This document shows positions 33,323 to 44,939 of a DNA stretch of 64,000 nucleotides, one piece after another. Each line of letters starts with the position of its first letter. Positions within the stretch are counted from its first letter, which is position 1. The notes below the pieces were generated by a model that ran no database searches, had not been told where the DNA came from, and saw only the letters and a program-made list of their open reading frames with translations. This stretch comes from Tilletiopsis washingtonensis (taxonomy: Eukaryota; Basidiomycota; Exobasidiomycetes; Entylomatales). A program made the position numbers and the translations under genes. Where the stretch lies: assembly GCF_003144115.1 (NCBI RefSeq), contig NW_020312024.1, positions 62,001 to 126,000 of the forward strand, in the 5' to 3' direction.

Positions 33323-36066
33323 TCACATGCGGCGCAGCAGCTGTTGCTGCTGCTGCGCGAGCTGGTGGCTCTGCTGCTGCTGCGGCTGCTGCGACATCAT
33401 GGGGTGATGCGCCTGCGGCTGCGGCGCAGGGAAGTGGCCGCCGAGCGAGAGGTGGTGGTGGTGCTGCGACTGCTGCTGCTGCTGCTGCATCTGCTGCTGA
33501 GGCTGCTGCTGGTGCGAGGGCATGCCGTGCATCTGCTGCTGCGTCGAGTGCGCCTGCTGGTGCTGCGGTGGCGCGATCTGGTGGTGCGCGTGCGAGGCGT
33601 ACTGGGCGTGCATCTGCGGGTGCATGGGCGCAGACATGGCGCCCTGCTGCTGCTGCTGTTGCTGCTGCTTGGGCGCCTCGGGCTCGTCGGCCTCGTCGGC
33701 GCCCTTGCGCTCGAGATCCTTGCGCACGGCGTTCCAGATGCGCGCACGGCGCACGCTCGGCACCACCTCGTCGGGCAGCTGCACTTCGCGGTCGCCGGCA
33801 CGCACGAGGCGCATGACGATGTCGTACAGCCACGGCTCACGGTCGGCAATGCGCACGGCCGTCGGACAGCGCACCTGCAGGCGGCGCTCCGACTCGTGGC
33901 CGAGCGCCACGGCAAAGAGCGTGCCGGCCTCGTCGTCGTGCGCCGACGAGTCGTCGCTGGCGTGGTCGCCGTGCGAGGCCTCGGTGTAGAGCACCGAGAC
34001 GTTGCCGTAGGGCGTGTCGCGCGCCGTGACGAGGAGCATGTTGAGCTCGAGGCAGCCGGCGGCGTACGAGGACGGCAGAATGCCTCCGACGGCACGGCGG
34101 GCACGGCGTGTCGACCAGCCGAGCAGTGCACGCGTCAGGGCCTGCGACGTGACGACGTCGCCGTTGCGAGTGGCATCGCGGCCGATGGCGTCCTGCAGCG
34201 CCAGCGCGTGGCAGGCCTTGGCGTACTCGCCCGGCGTGAGCGAGCTGACGGCCTTGAAGGTGCGGTGGAAGTGGAAGGCCGAGAGGCCCGCACGCGCGGC
34301 GTACTCCTTGAGCGTCTTGCGCTTCAGGTCGCCGTCGCCGCTCTCGCCCGCCACGGCCGAGTTGGTGATGTGGCGCACGCAGTCGCCGACGGCGAGCACA
34401 CACTGGTCCGCCGTGCCCTGGGTGCCGGGCTTGCAGCGCTTGCACGCACGGAAGCCCGCCGCCTCGGCCTGCTGCGCGGCATTCGGGAAGCTGAAGAAGC
34501 GCACACGGTTGCGGTCCGGACGCTTCGAGGCGCACGACGGACGGCAGAAGATGCGCGTCGTCATCGCACCGTAGACGAAGGCACTGTGTGGCTGGTCAGC
34601 AGCTGCACGTGGTGCGCATCACACTCTCGGACTCACCGATCGGCCGAGTGGCTGCGGTTCAGCAGAGCGTTCCAGCGCGCCTCGTCCGTCGAGTAGTCGT
34701 GTAGCGACGTGTACGAGCCAAACGTCACGGTCGACATGGACGGGTCCGAGGTGGTGCGCATGCCCATCTGCGGACGGACGGGCGGCGAGGCGAGGCTGTT
34801 GCTGAGGTAGCTCGAGCTGGAGCGGCTCAGGCCGCCGGCCGTCGAGCTGGAGTGCATGCGGCTGGCGTACGACGGGCCGTAGTCCGAGGCACGCGAGAGC
34901 GGGTTGCTGCTCTCGTACGTCGTGTCGCTGCGGTAGCGGCCGCCGCTGTAGCCCGACTCGACGTTGATGCCGAGCGGGTTGAGGCCGAGGCCGGAGCCCT
35001 GCTGCTGCGCGCTCGTCGTGTAGTGAGACGCGCCGCCCGAGGCTGCGGCACCCGGCGTGCTAGCTCCACCGTAGTGTGAGCCGGCGTACGACGACGGCGC
35101 ATCGCCCGAGTACTGGCTGCCTGGCGTCGGACCGCCGGGCAGCGGCGACGTGTAGCTCGGCGCGCTGTACGCCGACTGGCTGCCGGTGTGGTGGTACTCG
35201 CCCGGCGACGTGACGGAGCCGGCCGGGACCGCGACGCCGGACGACTGGTAGTGCGAGGCGGTGTTGGAGCTGGCGGCGCTGCCGTGGTGCTGCTGATGCG
35301 AGTTCCATGCCGAGGTGAAGAGCGGCAGTGCAGACTGCGAGTGGCCCGACGATGCTGACGTGTAGAGCGAGCTGTGCGACGGCACCGTGCCGGCGTTGTA
35401 CGGCGAGTGCGTCGTGCTGCTGCCGCTGCTGCCGTGATGGTTGCCGGTCGACGGCGAACTGCCGGCGAGGCCGGCGCTGTGCGACGACTGCACCGGCGAG
35501 AGCCAGCTCGGCAGCGGGTGTGCCGGCTGCGGTGGTGCACTGGCGGAGGTGAGCGGCGACTGGGAGAGCAGCGAGTGTGCTCCGCTGTGCGAGCCGGCGG
35601 CCGAGTGGCTGTGGTTGCCGTAGCTGTGGTAGCTGGAAGAGTCGCCGGATGTCGGTCCCGAAGCGAGCGTCGAGCGACCGTGGCTGCGCGACAGCGGCAC
35701 GGCGGCGGTGTTGAGCGACGACGAGCTCGTGCCGCCGCCGCCGGTGTACCAGCCGCTGGTGCTCATGAGTGCGGCGCTGGACGGGTGGTGGACGGAGCGC
35801 GGTGCGGTGCGTGGGTCGATGTCGGCGAGGCCACCGCTGGTGCGCTGCAGGAGCGGCGGGCGCGACGGGTGCTCGCCGTAGTACGACGGCTGTGCGGACG
35901 ACAGGGTGCCGGAGCCGGAGGCTGAGGGGAGCAGCGGCGGCAGGGCGGCGAGCGACGACGACGACGACGACGACGGGACGGTGCTGGGGCCCCAGGTGGA
36001 CGCGGCGAAGCTGGGCGAAGTCTGCGGCGGGAAGGAGTCGGGCTCGAGCTTGGTGATGGCAGTCAT
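33323..36066 (-). CDS. Ada-type metal-binding / AraC-HTH transcription regulator with long low-complexity arms
   Basis: Two exons (36066-34637 and 34583-33323) encode 896 residues. The first ~460 are Ser/Gly/Tyr-rich and disordered. An Ada zinc-binding domain follows (about 462-535): DEARWNALLNRSHSADRAFV, then IFCRPSC and FRACKRCKP, which supply the four zinc cysteines of bacterial Ada (the first is the methyl acceptor there). An AraC-type helix-turn-helix follows (about 570-620: LKEYAARAGLSAFHFHRTFK, LTPGEYAKA). A region of about 170 residues and a Gln/His/Met-rich tail (about 745-896) complete it. The bacterial O6-methylguanine methyltransferase domain is not visible as an intact unit; its characteristic PCHR is absent. 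By family it would sense methylphosphotriesters in DNA and act as a regulator in the nucleus; that role here is inference. The single intron (53 nt) splits the Ada domain. The domain pair is typically bacterial. Confidence 0.88.
33336..33665. repeat. CAG/CTG-rich tract coding the poly-Gln/His tail
   Basis: Imperfect trinucleotide repeats of GCTGCTGCT type (plus strand) encode Gln-rich runs in the regulator's C-terminus, including an eight-Gln run near 33640-33665. Length variation between strains is likely. Confidence 0.85.
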
Positions 36067-39000
36067 AGACGACAGGAGCGGAGGCGTGTGACGGAGGCAG
36101 GAGAGGCGAGGCAAGGGCCGGCACCGATGACGAGCAGCGGCGGTGCGACGGCGACGACGAGGACGATGCTGAGCAAGAGAAGGGGCCGGGACAACGACGC
36201 TGGGCAGGAGCAGCGGTGCCTTAAGGTGCGAGCGAGGCGCCGGCGGATAATTGCTGGGGGCGAGTGCGGAAGAGGGGAGATGCGAGGGCGGACGCGCTGC
36301 CCGCGGCGGAAGCGCGAGACGTGGGAAGGCGCGGCGCACGGCACGCGGCCAGTGTGCCGGGACGCGTGTCTTGGCCGGCGCGCACGCCGGTGTGGAAGCT
36401 TCGGTCGGCGGGCCGAGCAGCGAGCGAGCGGTGCGGCGGCGTGTGGCTGCGGGCGCACAGGCACAGCAGACGACGTCTGACGTTGCGCGAGGCGGGCGCA
36501 GGTGCAGCGGGCGGCGGGCGCGGTGTGTATCGCGACTTGAAGCTGCGCTCGCGTGGCGTTCTGGATGAATAGGCGGGCGCTGCGCGTGAGTAAGGCTCGG
36601 GTGCGTGTGGCTGCGGTGCGCGACACATGCGCCACGGCGCGCGGGTGGGCGCGCGGCACGCCGCCCGTGTGTGCGCCTGCCGCGGCCTGACGCGCAGGTG
36701 CATCATCGCACGAGCGCGCCGCCCGCTGTGGCGCTCCCTGCTCCCGCCCGCGAATGCTGCGCCGGCGGAAGCAGCAGCCACGCCTGCGGCCACCGAGGGC
36801 CAGCGACGCAGCGCATCGCATACACAGCCGCAGAGCAGCTCGTCCATCACCCGCGGGCTGCGGCGGCGGCAGAATGCACAGCGAGCTCCGCCTGCGCCTC
36901 TGGCGTCGTACGCCTCATGCACGGCCAGCAGGCAGGCGACTTGCGCACGCACCGCCGCCCCTCCGACGCAGCGGCACCGCCGGCGCCGCCGACTGCTGCG
37001 CACTTCGCCCGCACCGCACATGCCCGGAATACCGCACCGCACACGGCTCGAGGCCACTCACGCGAGACGAGACCGGAGAATAGGGCGGAGGGCGAGAGGG
37101 CCTCCGTGCACGTCGGGCGGGCGGCGTGGCCGAGGCTGGGTGGCCGAGCCGACGGGTGGAGGGAGGATGAACAGGAGGCGTAGCAGTGGCTCGGACGAGG
37201 CACGCAGCGGGACCGGCGTGGTGCAGAGGCGTGCGCGTAGCTGGGCGGATGTGTGGCGGACGCAGCGGTGCGGTGCGGCGCTGGCGGGCGTGTGTGGTGC
37301 AGGAGGCGTGGCGCTTTGCGGTGCGCCTGCGTGTGTTGGGCGCCGGGTGGGCGGGACGGCGACGGAGCAGGGGAGTGAGCAAGGATGGGGTAGAGGGGTG
37401 TGCGAGGCTGGGCGAGGGGGTGGTGGTGGTAGATATAGAGCAGAGCAGCCGCAGCGCAGGCCCAAGACGAGACTGAGACGTCGATGCTGTCGCTGCAGCA
37501 GCGAGGGTGTGCCTTGCCTCGCGCTGCCCTTCCGGGCAGTTGGGAGAGGGGGACGGCGGCCGGGCAGGCGGCTGCATGCAGACGAGGGCTCGGCGCAGCA
37601 GGCCGCGACGCTGTCGTGATGCGTGTGAGCTGTCCGCTGCCGCTGCCTTGCTGCCGCAACGCAGGGGAGCATGGCATGGCGATTGTGCCTGGCGGGCAGG
37701 CAGCACGAGCATGTGCTCGCCATGCAACGATGCACGAGTGCAAGCTTAGCCGGGCACGGCCTGCGCACGAGCTGCAGCTTGCCCTGCCCGACACTCGGGC
37801 CGACGGCAACGCGCAGCACGAGAGGGGCTCTGGCGCGTGCCCGAGGCGCGGCACTGGGCCAGCGCAGGGCACCATGCCAGCCGCCGTCGAGGCAGCTCCT
37901 CAGCGCAAAGCACACCCGCACTGCCGGAGAGAGGCCGGCGCTTGCTGCTGCGGCGGTGCGCTGCGCTGCTCTGCGGCAAGGCGCAGCTCGTGCTGTGGGA
38001 GAAGAGAAGCGGCAGCTCGCAGCCGCAGCGCGCAGCATGGCAGCATCGCGCAGCGGCGCAGCCGCAGCGGCGCTTCATGCGCCGTGCTGCTCCCGCGCCC
38101 GCGCTGCCGACGGGGCGGGAAGGTGAAGCTCGTGCTGCGCTGCCGTCTGCAGTGCTGCGGCTGCAGAGCGGCAGCTGCACGCCCAGCGTCCCTCCTGCTC
38201 GAGCACCCTCCTTTCGCTCTTCGCGACACGGCACGGCGGCGGCAGCGCTGCCGTCTCTGCGGCCAAGGGATCCCGCGGAGGCACTCGTCGCCCTTTGCTC
38301 GCAGCGGGCGAGGGCGTTGGCTGCGGCACGGCACGGCACGCTGCGCGCTCTAAGCGGCTCGCTGCGGTCTCAGAGCGGCACAGCGTGGCAGCCGCAGATG
38401 CTGCAGCGCGACGTCGCGCTCGCTCTCGCTCCTGCCTCGTCTTGCCCCCCTCTGGAATCTAAATCAAGGCCTCGCCCGGGCGGTGGAGCGTGGCTGCGCG
38501 GGCCTCGCGCGTCGTCCGCGGGCCCGCCAGCCGCCAGATCTGACATGCGCTGCGGCACCTCTCTTGGCGCTGCTCGATTTAGAGCTCAGGCCTGCTCGTG
38601 TGGGCGAGAGAGGGCCTAGATGGTGAACAGCATACGCATCGACGACGACGAGCAAGCGAGCGAGCGAGCACGAGGGCTGCCGGCATCGGGCCGCGTCGAC
38701 GAGCCGTGAGCCGGCAAGCGGGTGTGCTGCGTGGTGCGCACGCATGAAACCAGCGCTGCGCCTCGGCCAGCGCCAGCGGCAGCGAGGTCGGCCACAGGCG
38801 CGCCAGCTGCGGAATCCCTCTCGCCAGTTTAGCCGAGCTAGAGGCCATGCCAGGAGCATCGGGCTGCGCTCTGCGGCCGACGTCCAACGGCCAGCTTGCA
38901 GCAGTGCAGCGTGTGATGGCGCTTGGCCGAGCCTGCGGTAGCGTCGTCGTCGTACCTTCGTCGAGGTGCGACCTGCGCGCCTCACGCCCTCGCAAAGCAC

Positions 39001-40834
39001 GGGCGACGCTTCACTTTGCACGAGAGAGGCATGCGGCGGAGGCAGAGAGCCGCGAGCCGCCGCGAGCTGCCGGTTGCGGCGTGCGCCTCGCGCGAGCAAG
39101 AGGCAGGGTGCCTCCGCGGCGCCGTCCGCGGGCTGCGACCCGAGACGCGGCTCTGGCAGCACCCCTCGACGCTGTTGAGTTGCGCCGCGTGCAGAGAACG
39201 AGCAACTCGAGCACTGCGCAGATGCCCGGCGTCTTGCGTGCCTGGATTCCGAGGCCGCGCAGAGTGCCGCCGCGTGCCTGCGGAGTTGGGCGAGCGCAGC
39301 AGCAGCAGATGCGGCCAGCGGCCGCCGAGCGGCGCCCATCTGGCGCAGGAGAGGAGTGCAGCGGCTGCGATGCTGCCGCTGATGCCGCAGCAACGGCTTC
39401 GCACGTCTCGTCGCATCCCCTCAGCTCGAGCGCTTCGCGGCTTCGCGATGGCGAGTGTGGGCATCTGATGTCGCAGCGGATCCGGGCAGGTGCTGCGGCT
39501 GGCGCTTGCCGCTGCCGCCTGCCCGCTGGGCTGAGGCTGAAAGAGGAGCACGGAGGGCCTCAGCCACGGCGCGCCGCGGGAGTCGGGGCGGCGCACCACC
39601 ACAGCCGCAGCCGCTCAGCCGCCGCCGCCTCGCCGTTCATGCCTCGCGGCGCTGCGCTCGCTGCCCGCGCCCGACGGCTGGCGGCTCGTCGGCAGGATAT
39701 GCGGCGCACGAGGAGAAGCGCCAGCCGCTCGCGCGCTGGATGCTGTACGCCGCTGCTGGCTAGCGGGATGGGGGCGATGCTGCCGGCGCCAGCGTCAGTT
39801 GCAGCGACGCAGCCGCAGCGCCATGCCGTTGGCTGCGCTGCCGGCACGCGGCGGGCGGAAGCGGGCAGCGGCACGGCGCGTGTAGCGTGGGATGGCGCCC
39901 ATTCCCACGCACGCGAGGGGGTCCCGCCTCGCGCCTGCGCGCTGCGTCTGCGCGTGCGCTCCCCTTCCCGCTCCCGCTCCCGCTCTGCCGTGGGTTGCGC
40001 GCTGCAACTCGACAGCGCAGAGGAGAGCGCAGCTGGAGCGTTGGGTTTGTTCGCCTTCTCGTTGCAACGGACGCAGACGCAGCTGCGGCAGGCAGCACCC
40101 CACGTTGGCCGCGGGATGCGCTCCCGTGCTCCCGAGCAACTCCGACGTGACGAAGCAGCTCTGACATCGCTGCGGCTGAGAGAGGAGGGCGAAATTCGCG
40201 CCCAGCGCCGTGCGGAGAGGGAGCGCAGCGTCCAAGGCCGATGCCATCTCGTACGACAAGCGTCGGAGGGACTCGGCGACTCTGCTTCTCGTGCGAGCGC
40301 TGCAGCTGCGATCCGATCACGCCGCACGACGCTTTGCATGCCGCGCGCCCGCCGAGAAACGATGCGTGCAGCGCTTCCCGTCGGCTTGGCAGCAGGCAGG
40401 CGCAGCGCCGCAGCCCCGCCGGCTGCCGGCCACTTGGCGCCGATGCGCGAGAGGGGCCCTTCGAACCTTGGCCCTCCGGTTAAACCTGGCTCTGACCCTC
40501 CCCGCGCCGCATGCCGCACGTGCAATGCGCTGCACTGCGGGAGCGGCGACGACGCTAGGCCGGACGTACCAGAGACGTCTGCCGTCGGAGCCGCTCCCCG
40601 CTATCAGGCTGAACCGAACTGCAGCCTGGACGTGTTCATGCCGCAGGTGAGGGGCTCGATGGTGGCGCGCAGGGTGCTGGTGAGTGATGGAGATTGCAAG
40701 CAGATGCGCCAGAAATAGGCCGCGTCTCGGCAGAAGTACCCGTCAGTGTGGAGAAACACCGTTGCTTGGCCCCTTCTCTTCTCTCTCTAGCGCCCATCCC
40801 GGCACCACGCTCCCGTCGGCACCCTGGCGCTGGC
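36067..40834. other. 4.8-kb gene-free block
   Basis: The largest gene-free block of the window. It is GC-rich and full of GCAGC/CTGCG words, with overlapping Arg/Ala-rich frames on both strands. The longest is 623 codons at 38847-40718, without any domain or plausible codon pattern. The left ~200 bases are the C/T-rich (minus strand) leader of the Ada-type gene. A TATATCT-like stretch at 37425-37435 could be a distant promoter element. No RNA gene was recognised. Confidence 0.45.
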
Positions 40835-43800
40835 TCAGGGCTTGAAGGTCACATCGGAGAGAACTGCACGCGAGAGAGAGCAAGATCAGCCGATGGCATG
40901 TCGGCAATGCTCCGCCACGCCTGCCCCGGCACGTCGGCAATGCTCCGGCACGGCTGCTCCGGTGCTACTCACTCTGGTGTGCCTCCTTGTAGGCGTCGAG
41001 CAGCGCCTGTACCCGCCGGCGCTCGCTGTTCGTCGCCTCGTCCTCTTCCAGCAGGTCGCTGAACAGCGACTCCTTGTACAGGCGGCTGATCAGCCGCGCC
41101 TGGATGCCGTCGCGGCTGAAGTTGACGAGCAGATGCATGACGGCCTGGAGGTCAGGTGATAAGCACGTGGTCTTGCATCCGCCACGTTGCTCCCGTCGAC
41201 TCACCTTGGGCACCAGATCTTGGATCGATTGCCGCACAATGGTGAAGTACGAGGCGATGAGCGAGCGGATGAGCGACGTCTCGAGCACCTCCCGCTCGGA
41301 AAGGCGGTACTCGTCAGACGACGGCGTCTAGCAGGCAGCGAGGTGAGCAAGCGCACCGGCGGAGACACTGCTCTCACATCAACTCACCGCCTCAATGTGC
41401 TTGTCCAGGCTCTTCATGTCGAACGCCGCGCTGCTGCCCTCGAGCCCCGTGCGTCCGCTCATAGGGTTCGGCTTGTGTTCCCGCGCCGGATCGGCAAAGG
41501 CGCCGCGCGACGGGCCGATGCCAGAGGCAGCCGCGGGCCCAGCAGAGCCCGGCATGCCCGAGGCGCCGCCGAAGAAGTAGCTCAGGAACTCACGCCCGCC
41601 GGCCGCGCCGTTGTCGGAGCGCCCGGCACTGCGGCTCATGGCGCTCGCCGACGCATGGCCGATCGTCGCGGCGTGCAGGCCGCCGGGGCCTGCTCGTGAC
41701 GAGTCTGGGAAGCTCGACGATGCCGAGCGCGCATCGACACCCTTGGCATTCGGCTTGTGCAAGCCGTTGGCCTGGCGCGCAACAGCATGCTCCGCCTCGT
41801 CCTCGTCGTCCTCGAACACACCCGACGCCGAGCCACTGTCGGAGCCCTTGATGAGCGGCGGCTGTGGCCGGTGGCCCTCGCGCGTCTGGCGCGCAATGTT
41901 GGCCGAGTCTTGCACGAATGCAGGGTGGTTGGTCTGCAAAGGGGCGCATGTGAGCAAGCGCACACAGCGCGGTCAGTCACAGCGACTCACGTTGATGTAG
42001 GCGGCCTGGATCGAGATGAGCGACTGCACGTACTCCGACGTCGGGCCCAGGCGCTCGCGCAGCAGATCCGACACGACCTCGATGAGCTGGGCGTGCATGC
42101 GCGGGAAGCGCTGCAGCTCCGTGCTCGTGCAGTTGTGGCAGATCTTCATCAGCTCCTCGTACACGAGCTCGACGCAGCGCAGGCCCGGCGGCTCGAGCAG
42201 CTTGATCTGCGGCTTGATGAGCAGCTCAAACGCGGCCTCGGGCACGAAGAGGCTCGGCCGCGGGCCCGTCGAGTTGCGGATCGCAGTGCGAATGTCCTGC
42301 ACCGTCAGGTTCTGCGTCGGGTTGATCGAGTCGAGCGCGTGCCCGAAGACGTCGTGGAAGATGTGGTAGATGCGCGCGCCGCCGCACAGCTCCTTCGTCG
42401 AGATGTCAAACGTCGTGCCGTCGATGGACGAGACAAAGTCGCGCGCGAACTGCGTCATGAGCTTGAGGATCAGCGAGCCGCGGTGCGCGTCGCCGAGGAA
42501 GGCCGTGTCGCCGAACGACGCCAGCTCCTGCTGCGTCTGGCCCATCAGCGTGTTGAGGCGCGCCTTCATGTCCGGCAGCTTGTCGCGGATGTGCGCCATC
42601 AGCACCTGGTGGAGGCGGGGTGGTCAGCGACAGGAGGCGGCGCTGATGCGCGCGCGGCGCACCTGGTTCAGCGACTTGGCCAGGAACTTGGTGCCGCAGC
42701 GGTGCGCAATGTTGCGATACGCCAGGTGGTTCTTGAAGAACTCCTCCTCGGCCTGGCGCGCATTGGCCATGCTGACGTTGCCGTTGATGTCCTGCTGCGA
42801 GCGGTTCACGACGCCGATGAAGCCGAGCTTCAGCGGGTACACGCGGCCCGTCAGGATGTCGAGCGCATGCGTGCCGTTGTCCATCAGGTCCAGCTTCGTC
42901 AGCACGCCAATCGTGCGCAGGCCGCGCGGGTCCATCGCCCGGGCGAGCTTGAGGCTGTCGGAGTTGGCGAGGTCCACGTTCGCGGGCGACACGGCAATGA
43001 TGATGCTGCGCGCACACGTCAGTGAGCGAGGCGGGGCCTGCAGGCTGCACAGGTCGCACTCACCAATTTGGCTTCGAGATGTACGACGTGATCAGGCCCT
43101 GGATCTGTCGCTCTATGTCCGTGGGCTGGTCGCCGACAGGGATCTGCAACAAGGCGCAGTGAGTAAGAGCACAGCGGGGCGCGCCGCAGCGTGTGAAGCG
43201 GTCGGGGCGAGACGGTGCAGACAGGCGGCTCTGCCGGCAGAGAGCCTTGTGCTCTGGAGTCGAGGCAAGGTGTGGGAGCTGCAGCACACAAGCTGCTGGA
43301 CCTCCACGCCTGAGCAGAGTAGCGCGCAGCTCTGTGTGCGCTGCCAGCAGTCCGCAGCACCAGGCCTGCATCGCACCGCCTGTGGGCCCCCAACGCATCT
43401 CGCGGCAGCACTCACCTTCGTCAAGCCCGGCAGATCCACCAGTGTCAAGTTCAGCACGTGCGGGCTGTAGATCTTGAGATGGATCGGCAACTTCGAGACG
43501 CCCTTGTTCTGCCCCGCCACACGGAACGTCTCGTTTTCAATCTCGCGGCGGATCTCGCCAAAGTCGGTGAAGCGCTTGTCGAGGTGCAGGAACTCGCCGT
43601 ACTCCTCGTACGTGGGCCGCGGCGAGGAAGAGGGCGCCTCGCCGGACCGCGCCGGTGCGGAGGTGGAGGCGGGCACATGGACGAGCTGGAGCACGAGAGG
43701 ACGGCGAGTCACAATGCCAGCGCCACGTGGAAGGAAGTCCTTGCCAACAATGCTGCGGAGCGCGGAGCGTCAGACAGGGTCCTCGTGCCGAACGCACGAG

Positions 43801-44206
43801 CTGCTACAGCGTTCTGGCTTTGCTGGAGGTGCATTCCATGCCTCCCGCAGCCTCCGTAGGTAGTTGTTCCACTCGAACGTCCAGGCCGAGCGCCTGTGTC
43901 TCGCAGAACACCGCTGTCGCGAGCGCTGTCCCGAGCGCGGTCCGCTATCGCCCGGCCACTACCATCTGGAGCTCGCTGAAGATGCCAGCCACGCGCCGCA
44001 CCCCACCGCCAGCGGCCTCGCACTGAGCATCTCTCTCCATCACCGCCATCGCGCAGACGCCTGCGTACTCACGTCTCCAGCACGCTGCTCTTGCCCGAGC
44101 TCTGTGCGCCGACGACGACACACTGCGGCAGGTCGACGGCATCGCCGCCAATGGCGCTGAACGTCTCCTGCAGCCGGTTGACGACCTTGATGAGGTCCGT
44201 GTCCAT
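40835..44206 (-). CDS. DNM1: Dynamin-related GTPase Dnm1 (mitochondrial/peroxisomal fission)
   Basis: Nine exons: 44206-44073, 43752-43416, 43143-43064, 43005-42663, 42605-41991, 41933-41388, 41327-41205, 41144-40973, 40863-40835; 792 residues. The GTPase domain has [13 protein letters not shown] (P-loop), [25 protein letters not shown] (G3) and TKLDLMD (G4). The middle domain contains [20 protein letters not shown], nearly identical to fungal Dnm1 rather than Vps1. A Ser/Gly-rich variable insert of about 130 residues precedes FLSYFFGG, and a GTPase effector domain ends the protein ([20 protein letters not shown]). Dnm1 assembles on mitochondria and peroxisomes and drives membrane scission. 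The last exon (ILSDVTFKP) follows a perfect GTGAGT donor. If that intron stays in, the protein ends QSE instead. Confidence 0.95.
40895..40960. repeat. Two-copy 33-bp tandem repeat in the last DNM1 intron
   Basis: GGCATGTCGGCAATGCTCCG at 40895 recurs as GGCACGTCGGCAATGCTCCG at 40928, period 33 bp, inside the intron 40864-40972. Confidence 0.8.
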
Positions 44207-44939
44207 GCTGGGCTACTCAGCGCGGGGCGCGGCTGGCGATGTGCGGTCGGAGAGGAGGCACGGAGCAGAGAGGCGGCGCTTCTGAGGTCCGAAGCGGAGT
44301 CTCGAGAGCGCGATCAGGCGGCAGGGGCGCAGCGATGCGCAGTGCGTGACCGGGAGGACTGAGGCGCCACGCAGCTGATAGAGGCTGCTGCGAGTGGGAG
44401 CGCAGCTGTGTGTGCTGCGAGGAGACGGAGGCGGCGGTCAGGGACGAGGAGGCGGTGGTGTGAGTCGGAGTGCGGGCGCGAGTGTTGTGCAGCGAGCTCG
44501 AGGCGATGCGCGTCGCAGCCGCAACTCGAGAGCGCAGCAGCTGCAGGGCAGGAGCGCAGCGAGCGGCACGGCGCGCGGCGGGCGGTTCCCAGACGCGCGA
44601 GAGGTGGCCGAGGCGTGACGCTTCCACGGCGCCACGGCCAGCAGGGCTCCAGGCGCGCGACGGCAGCGATGCGCCTCGCGTGTGCTCAACTCGCGCGCGC
44701 GCGCAGGCAACAGCACCTCTCCTGCAGCGCAGCCAGCACCCTGCCGCTGGCTAGCGCACCCCGCACACGCTCTCTGGCACGCGCTCACACTAGCGAGAGC
44801 GTCGAGCAGCCGCTGATGGTCAGCACGCGAATGCTCGCATCGGGAGACAGCGGTGACAGGAGAGACTCGCGCGACGTGAGAACGGTGACATTTGCCAGCC
44901 CTGGCTGGCGCCCCTCAGGACAACAGCTGCAGCTCAGTC
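44207..44939. other. Region upstream of DNM1, no gene seen
   Basis: About 0.7 kb between the DNM1 start and the glutaredoxin stop. It contains only overlapping low-complexity frames and is presumably the DNM1 promoter and the glutaredoxin 3' end. Confidence 0.45.

Noticed and set aside
38847-40718. 623-codon open frame on the plus strand
   Set aside because: It is Arg/Ala-rich throughout with no domain, overlaps equally long frames on the other strand, and lies in DNA where stop codons are rare by composition.
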